Assembly (NCBI RefSeq): GCF_001590785.1
Contig: NZ_LTAO01000004.1
Location: 49,216 to 103,777 of the forward strand
Source of the DNA: Alkalihalobacillus trypoxylicola
GTDB taxonomy: Bacteria > Bacillota > Bacilli > Bacillales > Bacillaceae_D
Reading direction: 5' to 3'
DNA length: 54,562 nucleotides
Shown: piece by piece, positions 1-9,831 of the stretch
How the letters are laid out: each line of letters begins with the position of its first letter
Position numbering within the stretch: the stretch's first letter is position 1
The notes under the pieces: model-generated
The model's database searches: none
Told to the model about the DNA's origin: nothing
The model's input: only the letters and a program-made list of their open reading frames with translations
Made by a program: the position numbers and the translations under genes

Positions 1-729
1 GTAAGCATCTAAGTCTTGTGCACGTTCTCGAATTGGATCATCTGAACGCTCACCAGTTGTTAAGAATAGGTTGCTATCATCATCAAAGATAATACGACCA
101 CCATAGTGTAAGGCACCGTCATATGCTGGTTCTGCTTGGAAGATTACTTCAAAATCTTCAAGTGAGGCTTCATCCTCTGATAAGACACCTTTACCGACAG
201 CAGTTACAGTACCACCTTCAATATCTTGAGCAAACGTCATAAATACTAATCTTGATTCGTCAAAATCTGGTGCAATGGTTACATCAAGTAAACCACCTTG
301 ACCTTCGTCATTTACTTCTGGTGTACCTTCAATTGGATCTGAAACAGAGCCATCTTCAAGGTTTATAATAAGAAGTTCTGCTGAATCTCTTTGCGTAACA
401 AGTAACCGGTTTGTATCAAACTCTTCCATACCCCAAGACACGCCAAGACCCTCAACAACAACTTCCACATCAAGTTCTGCCTTAGTCTCTACTTCTGGTG
501 CTCTTGTTTGTTCTGGAAATGCTGGTTCAAACTCAGTAACTTTTGGTTCAGATTCTGCACTTGTATCTGTACTTTCATCAGCACCCTCGTCAACACTATC
601 TTCTGTTGCAGTATCCGAGTCATCAGTTGATCCTTCGTCTGAAGTATCATCATTGCCACACGCTGCCAAAGTCAATACAAAGATTAGCATTGTAAAGAAC
701 ATTAATCTTGACCACGAAACTTTCGTCAT
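1..729 (-). CDS. PQQ-dependent sugar dehydrogenase-like lipoprotein, N-terminal part (runs off window)
   Basis: Partial: the first 243 codons are present and the C-terminal part lies beyond base 1. It has a lipoprotein signal peptide with a hydrophobic stretch and lipobox LAAC, so C23 would be lipidated and the protein anchored on the outer face of the membrane. An acidic, Ser/Thr/Asp/Glu-rich linker (about residues 26-65) follows. The rest (VSWGMEEF, GQGGLLDVTIAPDF, ALHYGGRIIFD, LFLTTGERSDD) resembles the glucose/sorbosone dehydrogenase (soluble aldose dehydrogenase) beta-propeller family, which oxidises sugars with PQQ. ATG at 729 follows a good GGGAGG ribosome site. The substrate is unknown, the catalytic half cannot be checked, and no PQQ biosynthesis genes are in view. 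It is separated from rpsI by a terminator, so it is its own transcription unit. Confidence 0.75.
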   Translation of the reverse strand, partial: MTKVSWSRLMFFTMLIFVLTLAACGNDDTSDEGSTDDSDTATEDSVDEGADESTDTSAESEPKVTEFEPAFPEQTRAPEVETKAELDVEVVVEGLGVSWGMEEFDTNRLLVTQRDSAELLIINLEDGSVSDPIEGTPEVNDEGQGGLLDVTIAPDFDESRLVFMTFAQDIEGGTVTAVGKGVLSEDEASLEDFEVIFQAEPAYDGALHYGGRIIFDDDSNLFLTTGERSDDPIRERAQDLDAY

Positions 730-1085
730 TGTTTTTCCTCCCATTTCAAAATATGAAGCTGAATATTTAATATGAAAATCTTAACCAATTTTTGATACTG
801 GGTTTCAGGGGACTGAACTTTTCTAAAAAAAAAATGAAACTCCCTTGAAAATAATGCTATCAATATTATTTCCAGATTGCAAAGAAATGTACCTGAACAC
901 AAATATGTTTTTATGTATCAATACGGTTAGGGCACATAAATATCCAAACCAAACAAAATTACTATCTAGAATTAATGCCAAAAAAAAGCACCAGCAAGAT
1001 GCTGATGCTTTAAATCTGTTAAGTTCTTTATGATGTTCGAGCTGATTTGCACCAACTTGAACCAAAAAACCTTTGTAAACGTTGA
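730..1085. other. 356-nt intergenic region between rpsI and the lipoprotein gene
   Basis: No convincing gene. It holds the rpsI terminator (979-1012) and, nearer the lipoprotein gene, a small hairpin (arms TTCAG/CTGAA around 808-821 on the minus strand) next to a run of ten T/A. The lipoprotein promoter should lie here, but I see only weak matches to sigma-A hexamers. A 62-codon plus-strand reading frame at 845-1033 runs through the terminator and has no recognisable features. Confidence 0.6.
979..1012 (-). terminator. Rho-independent terminator after rpsI
   Basis: On the minus strand a 10-bp stem (AGCATCAGCA / TGCTGGTGCT, one G-T pair) with a 3-nt loop is followed by a run of T. It closes the rplM-rpsI operon. 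Confidence 0.9.
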
Positions 1086-1478
1086 TTAACGTTTTGAGAA
1101 CTGAGGTGCACGACGTGCTGCTTTAAGACCGTATTTTTTACGCTCTTTCATACGTGCATCACGAGTTAAGAAACCAGCTGTTTTTAATGCTGGACGGTTG
1201 TCTGGGTCTACAGTTAGTAGAGCACGAGCAACACCGTGACGGATTGCACCAGCTTGACCAGTGTATCCTCCACCATTAACATTAACGTGAACATCATATT
1301 GACCTTCAACGCCAATTTCAACTAAAGGTTGTTTAACGATTAGCTTTAATGTATCTAAACCAAAATATTCATCCATTTCACGGCCGTTAATAACGATACG
1401 ACCATCACCTGGCAATAGACGTACACGAGCAACAGAGTGCTTACGACGACCAGTACCATAATATTGTACTTGTGCCAA
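1086..1478 (-). CDS. rpsI: 30S ribosomal protein S9
   Basis: Small-subunit protein of the 30S head; its C-terminal tail reaches toward the P-site tRNA. At 130 aa it is the usual bacillar length. It begins [19 protein letters not shown] and ends with the basic tail RRAPQFSKR, the part that contacts tRNA. It lies 20 nt downstream of rplM, the universal L13-S9 pair, so the two are made from one transcript under the L13-type leader. A strong terminator follows. Identification is secure. Confidence 0.97.
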   Translation of the reverse strand: MAQVQYYGTGRRKHSVARVRLLPGDGRIVINGREMDEYFGLDTLKLIVKQPLVEIGVEGQYDVHVNVNGGGYTGQAGAIRHGVARALLTVDPDNRPALKTAGFLTRDARMKERKKYGLKAARRAPQFSKR

Positions 1479-1498
1479 AATAATACCCTCCCTATCTA

Positions 1499-1936
1499 TT
1501 AACCACGAAGTTCATATGCTTCTGGTTTTTGAGCTTGATGTTTGTGTTCGTTGCCAGCATATACGTGAAGTTTCATTCCTTGCTTACGTCCTAGGGTGTT
1601 CTTTGGAAGCATCCCTTTGATTGCAAGCTCTAGCATACGCTCAGGCTTATTTGCACGCATGTCACCAGCAGTCGTTTGTTTTAAACCACCTGGGTGTAAT
1701 GTGTGACGGTAGTAAATTTTATCGTTCAATTTATTACCAGATAACTCAATTTTTGATGCATTGATGATGATTACAAAATCACCAGTGTCAACATGTGGAG
1801 TGAAAGTTGGTTTGTGCTTTCCACGTAGGATAGACGCTACTTCTGATGCTAAACGACCAAGAGTTTGACCTTCTGCATCAACAACATACCACTTACGCTC
1901 AACTTCGTTTGGCTTTGCCATATATGTTGTACGCAT
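1499..1936 (-). CDS. rplM: 50S ribosomal protein L13
   Basis: Early-assembling 50S protein bound to 23S rRNA. At 145 aa it is the same length as in B. subtilis, including the short MRTTYMAK start typical of Bacillus; a second ATG five codons in would give the shorter form found elsewhere. Conserved blocks are [37 protein letters not shown] and [16 protein letters not shown]. It is first in a two-gene operon with rpsI. The promoter at 2051-2079 and about 107 nt of structured leader suggest autoregulation by L13. Confidence 0.97.
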   Translation of the reverse strand: MRTTYMAKPNEVERKWYVVDAEGQTLGRLASEVASILRGKHKPTFTPHVDTGDFVIIINASKIELSGNKLNDKIYYRHTLHPGGLKQTTAGDMRANKPERMLELAIKGMLPKNTLGRKQGMKLHVYAGNEHKHQAQKPEAYELRG

Positions 1937-2043
1937 GTATTTAACCTCCTAAAAACGCTCGCGTTCAATTCTTTTTTATTTGATAAAATCATAAGTCTAC
2001 TGTAACATTCCGTAACCCGGGGCTAGTGGGTTTTAGAATTACC
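1937..2043 (-). ncRNA. Putative L13 leader (autoregulatory mRNA structure)
   Basis: About 107 nt lie between the predicted transcription start and the rplM ATG. The RNA can form AACCC/GGGTT and AACGC/GCGTT hairpins; the second sits just before the AGGAGG ribosome site. An L13 leader is described upstream of rplM in Bacillus relatives, and position and size fit. I did not match a covariance model, so this is inference from context plus visible hairpins. Confidence 0.6.
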
Positions 2044-2050
2044 ATCTAAC

Positions 2051-2079
2051 ATCATATAATATTCAAAAGCCAATGTCAA
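2051..2079 (-). promoter_or_regulatory. Sigma-A promoter of rplM-rpsI
   Basis: Consensus -35 TTGACA (2074-2079), 17-nt spacer, -10 TATGAT (2051-2056) on the minus strand. It lies between truA and rplM, so rplM-rpsI is separately transcribed. Confidence 0.88.
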
Positions 2080-2128
2080 CAGCTTGTTACACACGGCTTC
2101 GTTGTTTTTCAAATTTTTTTTATAAAAA

Positions 2129-2878
2129 TTAAAAATAAATCTCTTCGTAGGAAACTTTATTTAGATACAGACCGTGACCAGGAGCTGTTTTTCCAGCCTC
2201 CGTTCGATCTCTTTCCTCCAAGATTTCCCTTACTTCTGAGGGCTTTCGTTTACCAGTCCCAACCTCAATTAGGGTTCCAACTATAATCCTTACCATATTG
2301 TAGAGAAAGCCACTTCCTTCTACGGTAAAATGAATCTCATCGTCTACCTTTTGAATATCAAGCGTTTCAATCGTTCGCACTTTATCGACAACACTTGTAT
2401 TAGCCGCACAAAATGAGCTAAAATCATGGGTTCCTAATAAGGATTGAGACGCCTCTCTCATTAAGTCTAGCTGTAAAGGTGTAGGAACGTGATACGTCTG
2501 GTTTCTACGAAACACATCTCGTTCTTTTCTCGCCAAAACTCGATAAATATATTGCTTTTTTTTGGCAGAATATCGGGCATGAAAGTCACTAGGAGCTATT
2601 TTAGTTGCTAAAAGTTGGATATCTTCAGGCAATAAGGCGTTTAAGGCCTTTGTCCAGCGTTCTTCTGAAATCTGCATATTCGTATCAAAATGAAAGACTT
2701 GCCCTTTAGCATGAACGAAGGAATCAGTTCTACCTGAGGAGGCGATCCGAATAAATGTACCTTTATGCATTTTTGAAAGAGCTAATTCGATTTCAGCTTG
2801 AATAGTGCGTTTTCCAGGCTGTACTTGATAGCCGCTATAACCAGTTCCTTCATAAGCTACTTTACATGCTATTCTCAT
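2129..2878 (-). CDS. truA: tRNA pseudouridine(38-40) synthase TruA
   Basis: Converts uridines 38-40 of the tRNA anticodon arm to pseudouridine. The start is ATG 2878 (MRIACKVAYEGTGYSGYQVQ), behind a perfect AGGAGG; an in-frame ATG 60 nt upstream has no such support. The 249-aa length fits the family. Catalytic Asp52 is in SSGRTD, and other conserved blocks are FHARYSAKKKQYIYRV, GTHDFSSFCA and GSGFLYNMVRIIVGTL. The odd point is residue 54: the strongly conserved Gly of the RTDxGVH motif is Phe (codon at 2717-2719), two residues from the nucleophile. It is downstream of ecfT by 14 nt, as in B. subtilis. Confidence 0.95.
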   Translation of the reverse strand: MRIACKVAYEGTGYSGYQVQPGKRTIQAEIELALSKMHKGTFIRIASSGRTDSFVHAKGQVFHFDTNMQISEERWTKALNALLPEDIQLLATKIAPSDFHARYSAKKKQYIYRVLARKERDVFRRNQTYHVPTPLQLDLMREASQSLLGTHDFSSFCAANTSVVDKVRTIETLDIQKVDDEIHFTVEGSGFLYNMVRIIVGTLIEVGTGKRKPSEVREILEERDRTEAGKTAPGHGLYLNKVSYEEIYF

Positions 2879-2892
2879 ACGATTACCTCCTA

Positions 2893-3687
2893 TTACCTCA
2901 CTAACAGAATCGATACGGTTAGCAGCCCTACTATACATAAAGAAAACGTATCATTCCATTTCCAAATAAGCTCGCGGATGTTTGTCCGCCCTTCTCCACC
3001 ATCATAACCTCTTGCTTCCATCGCAAGAGCTAGCTCTTCTGCTCTTTTAAAGGCACTCATAAATAATGGAATAATTAATGGTAGAAACGCTTTAATTCTA
3101 TCCTTCCATGGCCCTGAACGGAAATCGACTCCTCTAGCCATTTGAGCTTTTGAAATTTTGTCCGCTTCCTGCATAAAGGTTGGAATAAACCTTAATGCAA
3201 TCGACATCATTAAAGCAAGTTCATGAGCGGGTAACCCCACCTTTTTAAATGGTGTAAATAAATACTCCAGACCATCGGTTAATTCAATGGGACTAGTCGT
3301 CAGCGTTAAAATGGAAGTAATGGTGACCACTAATATTAAACGAAGCGAAATAAAAAAACCTTGGATAATTCCTCCAGAATAAATCGAAATAGGACCCCAC
3401 TCCACTAATAACTGACCATTATTCGTAAAAAAAACGTGAAGGAGGAAAGTAAAGAAAACAAGAATTAAAATAGGCTTGAGGCCTTTATACACATATAAAA
3501 TAGGTACCTTGGACAGCCCGATTACTATTAAAATGCATATGGAGAAGGTCAGCATCATAAACCAATTATTAATGAGGAACACGACTAACACTAATACAAA
3601 GGTAGCAATAATTTTGGCACGAGCGTCTAAGCGATGTAAGCAGGATGAAAGGGGCATATATTGACCAATAATCATGTGAGAGAACAT
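2893..3687 (-). CDS. ecfT: Energy-coupling factor transporter transmembrane protein EcfT
   Basis: Membrane scaffold of the ECF vitamin/metal uptake complex. It couples the EcfA1/EcfA2 ATPases to interchangeable substrate-binding S proteins. At 264 aa it has about five or six hydrophobic helices, plus the two cytoplasmic coupling motifs, seen as MARGVDF and MEARGYDG, that dock into the ATPases. It starts at ATG 3687 after AAGGAG. It follows ecfA2 by 6 nt in an ecfA1-ecfA2-ecfT-truA cluster. No S component is encoded nearby, so it is the shared group II module and its substrates cannot be read from this window. Confidence 0.95.
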   Translation of the reverse strand: MFSHMIIGQYMPLSSCLHRLDARAKIIATFVLVLVVFLINNWFMMLTFSICILIVIGLSKVPILYVYKGLKPILILVFFTFLLHVFFTNNGQLLVEWGPISIYSGGIIQGFFISLRLILVVTITSILTLTTSPIELTDGLEYLFTPFKKVGLPAHELALMMSIALRFIPTFMQEADKISKAQMARGVDFRSGPWKDRIKAFLPLIIPLFMSAFKRAEELALAMEARGYDGGEGRTNIRELIWKWNDTFSLCIVGLLTVSILLVR

Positions 3688-3693
3688 ATTTTT

Positions 3694-4557
3694 TTACTCC
3701 TTTTCACGTAAGTGCTTATCAACATATGCGGCTATTTGATCCATTTCAAAATATAAACGGTCATCATGAAGTCGAAATCTCTTTTTGAAATTCTGTAGAA
3801 AATCAATCTCAGCCGGCATGGCAAGTCCAAAGCTTCTTAACGTTTCAGCTTCTTTAAAGATGTCTTCTCTTGAACCGACCATTTGTACGTTTCCATCATT
3901 TAAAACGATAAAATGGTCAGCTAATTTTACGGCATCCTCCATATGATGAGTAATAAAGACAGTCGTTACCTTATTTTCATCATGATACTGTTTAAAAAGC
4001 TGAAGCATTCTTTTTCTACCAATCGGATCTAGCCCCGCAGTAGGTTCGTCTAATACTAGAATTTCTGGACGGCTAATCAATACACCCGCAATCGCCACTC
4101 TTCTCATTTGACCACCACTTAATTGAAAAGGAGAGCGTTCCAATAGTTCTTCAGAGAGTTCTACCTGCTTTAAAACTTGTGACATTCGCTGATCAATTTC
4201 TTCCTGGGTAACACCAAAATTTAATGGTCCAAACGATATATCCTTTTTGACCGTCTCTTCAAATATTTGATGCTCAGGGAATTGAAACACCATCCCCACC
4301 TTTTGTCGTAATTCTCGCATCTGTTTGAACTTTTCTCCTGCCGTTATCGTGAAGTCCCCTATTGTTACCGATCCTTTGGTTGGTTTTAGCAACCCATTAA
4401 TATGTTGAATGAAGCTCGACTTTCCTGAACCAGTATGGCCTATAATTGCCGTAAAAGAGCCTGAAGGAATTTCAACATTGACATCCGTTAATGCGACTTT
4501 TTCAAAGGGAGTCTTTTCCATATAAATATGCTCTACTTTTTTGAATGATATGTCCAT
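3694..4557 (-). CDS. ecfA2: Energy-coupling factor transporter ATPase EcfA2
   Basis: Second ABC ATPase of the ECF transporter. At 287 aa it has Walker A GHTGSGKSS (about 39-47), a Q-loop in FQFPEHQ, the signature LSGGQMRRVAIAG, Walker B ILVLDEPTAGLDP and the switch His in FITHHMED. Its first 25 nt overlap the end of ecfA1, which suggests translational coupling and equimolar synthesis for the A1-A2 heterodimer. Membrane association is through EcfT. Confidence 0.95.
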   Translation of the reverse strand: MDISFKKVEHIYMEKTPFEKVALTDVNVEIPSGSFTAIIGHTGSGKSSFIQHINGLLKPTKGSVTIGDFTITAGEKFKQMRELRQKVGMVFQFPEHQIFEETVKKDISFGPLNFGVTQEEIDQRMSQVLKQVELSEELLERSPFQLSGGQMRRVAIAGVLISRPEILVLDEPTAGLDPIGRKRMLQLFKQYHDENKVTTVFITHHMEDAVKLADHFIVLNDGNVQMVGSREDIFKEAETLRSFGLAMPAEIDFLQNFKKRFRLHDDRLYFEMDQIAAYVDKHLREKE

Positions 4558-5366
4558 AGTTGATCGAGTAACTCCCTTTCTGAAAGAGCTGGTTGATGCA
4601 AAGAATGCCCATAGCCTTTTAATCGCTCTTGTAGTCTCATCGTAAATGGCTTCTCTAAGCCCACCTCTTGAAGTAATGCATCATTTTGGAATAGTTCCCT
4701 TGGAGTGCCGTCTGCGGCTAATTCACCAGCTTGAAGAACAATCATTCGCTTTGCTCTAGCTGCTTCTTCCATATCATGAGTGATCGAAATAATTGTAATT
4801 CCTTTTTTTGAAAGCATGTCCATTAATTCTATCATTTCTTGACGACCAACTGGATCTAGCATGGAAGTGGCTTCATCAAATATAATGACCTTTGGCTCTA
4901 ATGCTACGACACCTGCAATCGCCACTCTTTGTTTTTGGCCACCTGATAATCGATGAGGCTCCTTATCTAGTAAATGAGTAATATCTAATAGATTAGCGTA
5001 CCTTTCAATTCTAGTGAGCATATCTTCTCTTTTCATCCCTTGATTCTCTAAGCCAAAAGCAATATCATCCCTTACTGTAGTTGCGACAAATTGATGCTCA
5101 GGGTTCTGGAAAATCATTCCTATTTTATGACGAATCCTTTTATGAGCTTGAGCATTAGACGTGAGATCTTCCTCAATATATACCTTTCCAGCTGTAGGAA
5201 GGTTTAAAGCATTTATCATTCGACCTAACGTCGATTTACCGGAGCCATTTTGCCCAACAATAGCGACCCACTCTCCATCCGTAAAAGAAAGTGAAAGATT
5301 TGATATAGCTGAAGTATCATTTTCCTCATAACGATAAGTAACTTCTTCAAATGAAATGAAGCCCAT
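4533..5366 (-). CDS. ecfA1: Energy-coupling factor transporter ATPase EcfA1
   Basis: First ABC ATPase of the ECF transporter, 277 aa. Walker A is GQNGSGKST (about 38-46), Q-loop FQNPEHQ, signature LSGGQKQRVAIAG, Walker B VIIFDEATSMLDP and H-loop SITHDMEE. Unlike EcfA2, its Walker B has EATSMLDP, the usual difference between the two paralogues. It begins the cluster, 120 nt after rplQ and past the rplQ terminator. I see no clear promoter of its own, so expression may be partly read-through from the alpha operon. Confidence 0.95.
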   Translation of the reverse strand: MGFISFEEVTYRYEENDTSAISNLSLSFTDGEWVAIVGQNGSGKSTLGRMINALNLPTAGKVYIEEDLTSNAQAHKRIRHKIGMIFQNPEHQFVATTVRDDIAFGLENQGMKREDMLTRIERYANLLDITHLLDKEPHRLSGGQKQRVAIAGVVALEPKVIIFDEATSMLDPVGRQEMIELMDMLSKKGITIISITHDMEEAARAKRMIVLQAGELAADGTPRELFQNDALLQEVGLEKPFTMRLQERLKGYGHSLHQPALSERELLDQLWTYHSKK

Positions 5367-5389
5367 CCTTTACCACCCTTTTCATCTTT

Positions 5390-5431
5390 AGAAAAATAAA
5401 AAGGGCTCCACAGCCAGAGCGCGTAGCCCTA
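5390..5431 (-). terminator. Terminator after rplQ (end of S10-spc-alpha superoperon)
   Basis: AGGGCT/AGCCCT arms (5425-5430 and 5402-5407) with partial pairing inside, followed on the minus strand by TTTTTATTTTT. A further GGGC at about 5441 offers an alternative 5' arm. It lies between rplQ and ecfA1. Confidence 0.8.
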
Positions 5432-5486
5432 TTCTGTCGTGCCCTTTGTCGTAAAAGAAAAGATGAGAGCTGTTTAACAAAAAATG

Positions 5487-5849
5487 TTAAACTAGCTCAA
5501 TAATAACCATTGGCGCACCGTCTCCACGACGAGGTCCAAGTTTTAGAATACGAGTATATCCACCTTGACGCTCTTCATAACGTGGTGCGATATCAGAGAA
5601 TAATTTTTGGATTGCATCTTGGTTCTCTTCTTCATTCGCTACTTCACGACGAATGAATGCTGCCGCTTGACGACGTGCATGAAGATCTCCACGCTTTCCA
5701 AGTGTAATCATTTTCTCCACGATTGAACGAAGCTCTTTTGCTTTCGCTTCAGTCGTTTCGATACGCTCATTTATAATAAGGTCAGTCGCTAAATCACGGA
5801 ATAATGCTTTACGCTGTGAACTCGTACGACCTAATTTTGCGTATGCCAT
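5487..5849 (-). CDS. rplQ: 50S ribosomal protein L17
   Basis: 50S protein near the exit-tunnel side of the large subunit. It is 120 aa, begins [20 protein letters not shown] and ends with the basic [22 protein letters not shown] segment. It is the last gene of the alpha operon, 73 nt after rpoA, the usual bacterial order, and is followed by a terminator. Confidence 0.97.
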   Translation of the reverse strand: MAYAKLGRTSSQRKALFRDLATDLIINERIETTEAKAKELRSIVEKMITLGKRGDLHARRQAAAFIRREVANEEENQDAIQKLFSDIAPRYEERQGGYTRILKLGPRRGDGAPMVIIELV

Positions 5850-5922
5850 GTTCTATTCCCTCCCTTTATAATACTTTCCTACAAAAGGCAAAGTAAATTC
5901 TTGTTGTTCCTTTGAATGGCTA

Positions 5923-6867
5923 TTAGTCTTCTTTACGAAGACCTAAACCTAGTTCACCAAGCTTCTCTTGAACTTCTTCTAAAGATTTACGGCCAAGATT
6001 ACGTACCTTCATCATGTCTTCTTCTGTTTTTTGAGTTAACTCTTGTACAGTATTAATACCCGCACGTTTTAAACAGTTGTAAGAACGAACAGATAAATCT
6101 AGCTCTTCAATAGTCATTTCAAGAACTTTTTCCTTCTGATCTTCTTCTTTTTCGACCATAATTTCAGCATTCTGTGCTTGATCCGTCAAACCAACAAAAA
6201 TATTGAGGTGTTCTGTTAAAATTTTCGCACCTAAAGAAACAGCTTCTTCAGGACGAATACTTCCATCAGTCCACACATCAAGAGTAAGTTTGTCATAATT
6301 CGTTACTTGACCTACACGTGTATTTTCTATTTGATAGTTTACACGAGATACAGGTGTATAAATCGAATCAATTGGAAGAACCCCTATTGGTTGATCTTCA
6401 TTTTTATTACCTTCAGCCAAAATGTATCCTCGACCACGTTTAGCAGTTAAACGCATACGAAGGTTAGCTCCTTTTGCTAAAGTAGCAATATATAAGTCTG
6501 GATTTAATACCTCGATATCACTATCATGAGTTAAATCTCCAGCCTTTACTTCACCTTCACCTTGAACATCGATTTCCAATGTCTTCTCTTCATCAGAGTA
6601 GATCTTAAGAGCTAGCTTTTTCAAATTCAGAATGATTGTCGTAACATCTTCTACAACACCTTCAATAGTTGAAAACTCATGTAGTACGCCATCAATTTGC
6701 ACTGATGTCACAGCTGCTCCTGGAAGTGATGATAGAAGAATGCGACGTAAGGAGTTTCCTAGAGTTGTACCATAACCACGTTCTAGTGGTTCAACTACAA
6801 ACTTTCCGTATTTTGCGTCTTCACTAACCTCAACCGTTTCAATAATTGGCTTTTCGATTTCAATCAT
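5923..6867 (-). CDS. rpoA: DNA-directed RNA polymerase subunit alpha
   Basis: Alpha subunit; its dimer nucleates polymerase assembly and its C-terminal domain binds UP-element DNA and activators. It is 314 aa, identical in length to B. subtilis. The N-terminal assembly domain (about 1-230) includes [28 protein letters not shown] split across its core. A flexible acidic linker (EKEEDQKEK) leads to the CTD (about 250-314), which has the helix-hairpin-helix region [11 protein letters not shown]. It starts at ATG 6867 after GGAGGG. The 165-nt gap to rpsK is long for this operon and holds alternative hairpins. Confidence 0.98.
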   Translation of the reverse strand: MIEIEKPIIETVEVSEDAKYGKFVVEPLERGYGTTLGNSLRRILLSSLPGAAVTSVQIDGVLHEFSTIEGVVEDVTTIILNLKKLALKIYSDEEKTLEIDVQGEGEVKAGDLTHDSDIEVLNPDLYIATLAKGANLRMRLTAKRGRGYILAEGNKNEDQPIGVLPIDSIYTPVSRVNYQIENTRVGQVTNYDKLTLDVWTDGSIRPEEAVSLGAKILTEHLNIFVGLTDQAQNAEIMVEKEEDQKEKVLEMTIEELDLSVRSYNCLKRAGINTVQELTQKTEEDMMKVRNLGRKSLEEVQEKLGELGLGLRKED

Positions 6868-7032
6868 TAAACAAACCCTCCTTCAAAACGTCGAACTCCG
6901 GTAGACTGTTAGGAAAGCCTAACCGGATATCCTATTAGGCATTCCCAACCGTTTGACCTTACTTGTCAACTGGATTTTTCCGTCTTATCCATTATTGACA
7001 CATTCAGGAAATCTATACAATGATTGATTCCG
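6868..7032 (-). other. Structured rpsK-rpoA intergenic segment
   Basis: The RNA between rpsK and rpoA has a CCTAA...TTAGG pairing that encloses GGATATCC, and a competing GTTAGG-CTTT-CCTAAC hairpin that shares the TTAGG arm and can be extended by CCGG/CCGG arms. A TTGACA hexamer is present (minus strand, about 6960-6965), but I see no good -10 at the right distance. There is no U-run, so it is not a classical terminator. Confidence 0.5.
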
Positions 7033-7425
7033 TTACACTCTACGACGTTTTGGCGGACGGCAGCCGTTGTGTGGAACAGGAGTCACGTCTTTAATCATGT
7101 TGACTTCTAGCCCTACAGCTTGTAATGAACGAATCGCAGCTTCGCGACCCGCGCCAGGACCTTTAACAGATACTTCAATTGTCTTCATGCCATTCTCCAT
7201 TGCTGTTTTTGCAGCAGCTTCAGCAGCCATTTGAGCAGCGAATGGAGTAGACTTACGAGAACCTTTGAAACCTAATGCGCCAGCGCTAGCCCACGAAATA
7301 GCATTTCCATGCAAATCAGTAATCGTCACGATTGTGTTGTTGAAAGTTGAACGGATATGTGCCACACCCGATTCAACATTCTTACGTTGACGACGCTTTG
7401 GACGAGTATTCGTTTTCTTAGCCAT
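7033..7425 (-). CDS. rpsK: 30S ribosomal protein S11
   Basis: 30S platform protein at the mRNA exit region, 130 aa. Conserved blocks are [34 protein letters not shown] and the C-terminal [15 protein letters not shown]. It has GGAGG at the ribosome site and sits 20 nt after rpsM. It is an alpha-operon member, between rpsM and rpoA. Note that rpsD (S4), which sits here in many other bacteria, is absent, as is normal for Bacillus. Confidence 0.97.
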   Translation of the reverse strand: MAKKTNTRPKRRQRKNVESGVAHIRSTFNNTIVTITDLHGNAISWASAGALGFKGSRKSTPFAAQMAAEAAAKTAMENGMKTIEVSVKGPGAGREAAIRSLQAVGLEVNMIKDVTPVPHNGCRPPKRRRV

Positions 7426-7445
7426 TGCTTATACGACCTCCTTTA

Positions 7446-7811
7446 CTACTTCTTCTTGTTTGCTACCGTACGACGTGGACCTTTACGTGTACGAGCATTG
7501 TTTTTAGAATTTTGACCACGAACCGGTAAACTACGACGGTGGCGGATACCACGATAAGAACCAATTTCAATTAATCGTTTAATATTTAATGAAACCTCAC
7601 GACGAAGGTCTCCTTCTACTGTATGAGCTTCTACTGCTTCACGAATACGACCTAACTCTTCTTCTGTTAAATCACGAACGCGAGTATCCTCAGATACACC
7701 AGCTGTAGCAAGTACTTCAATTGACTTCGCTTTTCCAATTCCATAAATATAAGTGAGTGAGATTACCACACGCTTATCACGAGGAATATCGACACCAGCA
7801 ATACGTGCCAT
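7446..7811 (-). CDS. rpsM: 30S ribosomal protein S13
   Basis: 30S head protein that contacts the P-site tRNA and forms inter-subunit bridges with 23S rRNA and L5. It is 121 aa, begins [21 protein letters not shown], and has the helix-turn motif IYGIGKAKS and the basic tail [18 protein letters not shown]. It follows rpmJ by 19 nt with a GGAGG site. Confidence 0.97.
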   Translation of the reverse strand: MARIAGVDIPRDKRVVISLTYIYGIGKAKSIEVLATAGVSEDTRVRDLTEEELGRIREAVEAHTVEGDLRREVSLNIKRLIEIGSYRGIRHRRSLPVRGQNSKNNARTRKGPRRTVANKKK

Positions 7812-7830
7812 GAATTAGCACCTCCTTATA

Positions 7831-7974
<144 letters not shown>

Positions 7975-8036
7975 TTAGATTTATTTGACTTCAACAGATC
8001 TAAGTGTTAATTGAACAATAGTAATCAATGTAGCTA

Positions 8037-8255
8037 TTATTTATATCGATACGTAATTCGTCCGCGAGTTAAATCATAAGGAGAAAGTTCTACCGTCACT
8101 TTGTCTCCTGGTAAGATTCGAATAAAGTGCATTCTAATTTTACCTGAAACATGTGCCAAAACTTTATGCCCATTCTCTAGCTCTACACGAAACATCGCGT
8201 TAGGAAGTGGTTCAATTACTGTACCTTCAACTTCAATAACATCCTCTTTGGCCAT
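8037..8255 (-). CDS. infA: Translation initiation factor IF-1
   Basis: S1/OB-fold protein that occupies the ribosomal A site during initiation. From ATG 8255 it is 72 aa ([19 protein letters not shown] to RGRITYRYK), the exact family length. An in-frame GTG nine bases upstream overlaps the AAGGAG ribosome site and is not the start. It sits between map and rpmJ. The small KOW-domain gene that B. subtilis has between map and infA is absent: only about 100 nt separate the two here. Confidence 0.97.
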   Translation of the reverse strand: MAKEDVIEVEGTVIEPLPNAMFRVELENGHKVLAHVSGKIRMHFIRILPGDKVTVELSPYDLTRGRITYRYK

Positions 8256-8357
8256 ACGATTCACGCTCCTTCCTTCAGTAAATCTTATCTATTAAAAGTC
8301 GTAAAAGACAGCCTTTTTCAACTTTCATTAGTGACACGATAGTGTTTCTAAGCTATT

Positions 8358-9808
<1,451 letters not shown>

Positions 9809-9831
9809 CTATTCTTACCCTGCTCCCCTTT

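Noticed and set aside
845-1033. 62-codon plus-strand reading frame in the rpsI-lipoprotein gap
   Set aside because: It runs through the rpsI terminator and has no recognisable domain or ribosome site.
3694-5366. Two similar adjacent ABC ATPases as a possible recent duplication
   Set aside because: EcfA1 and EcfA2 are the ancient, normal heterodimer pair of ECF transporters with distinct Walker B signatures.
8256-8357. A missing KOW-domain gene between map and infA
   Set aside because: The gene is present in B. subtilis but not general; its absence is ordinary variation and no remnant is visible.
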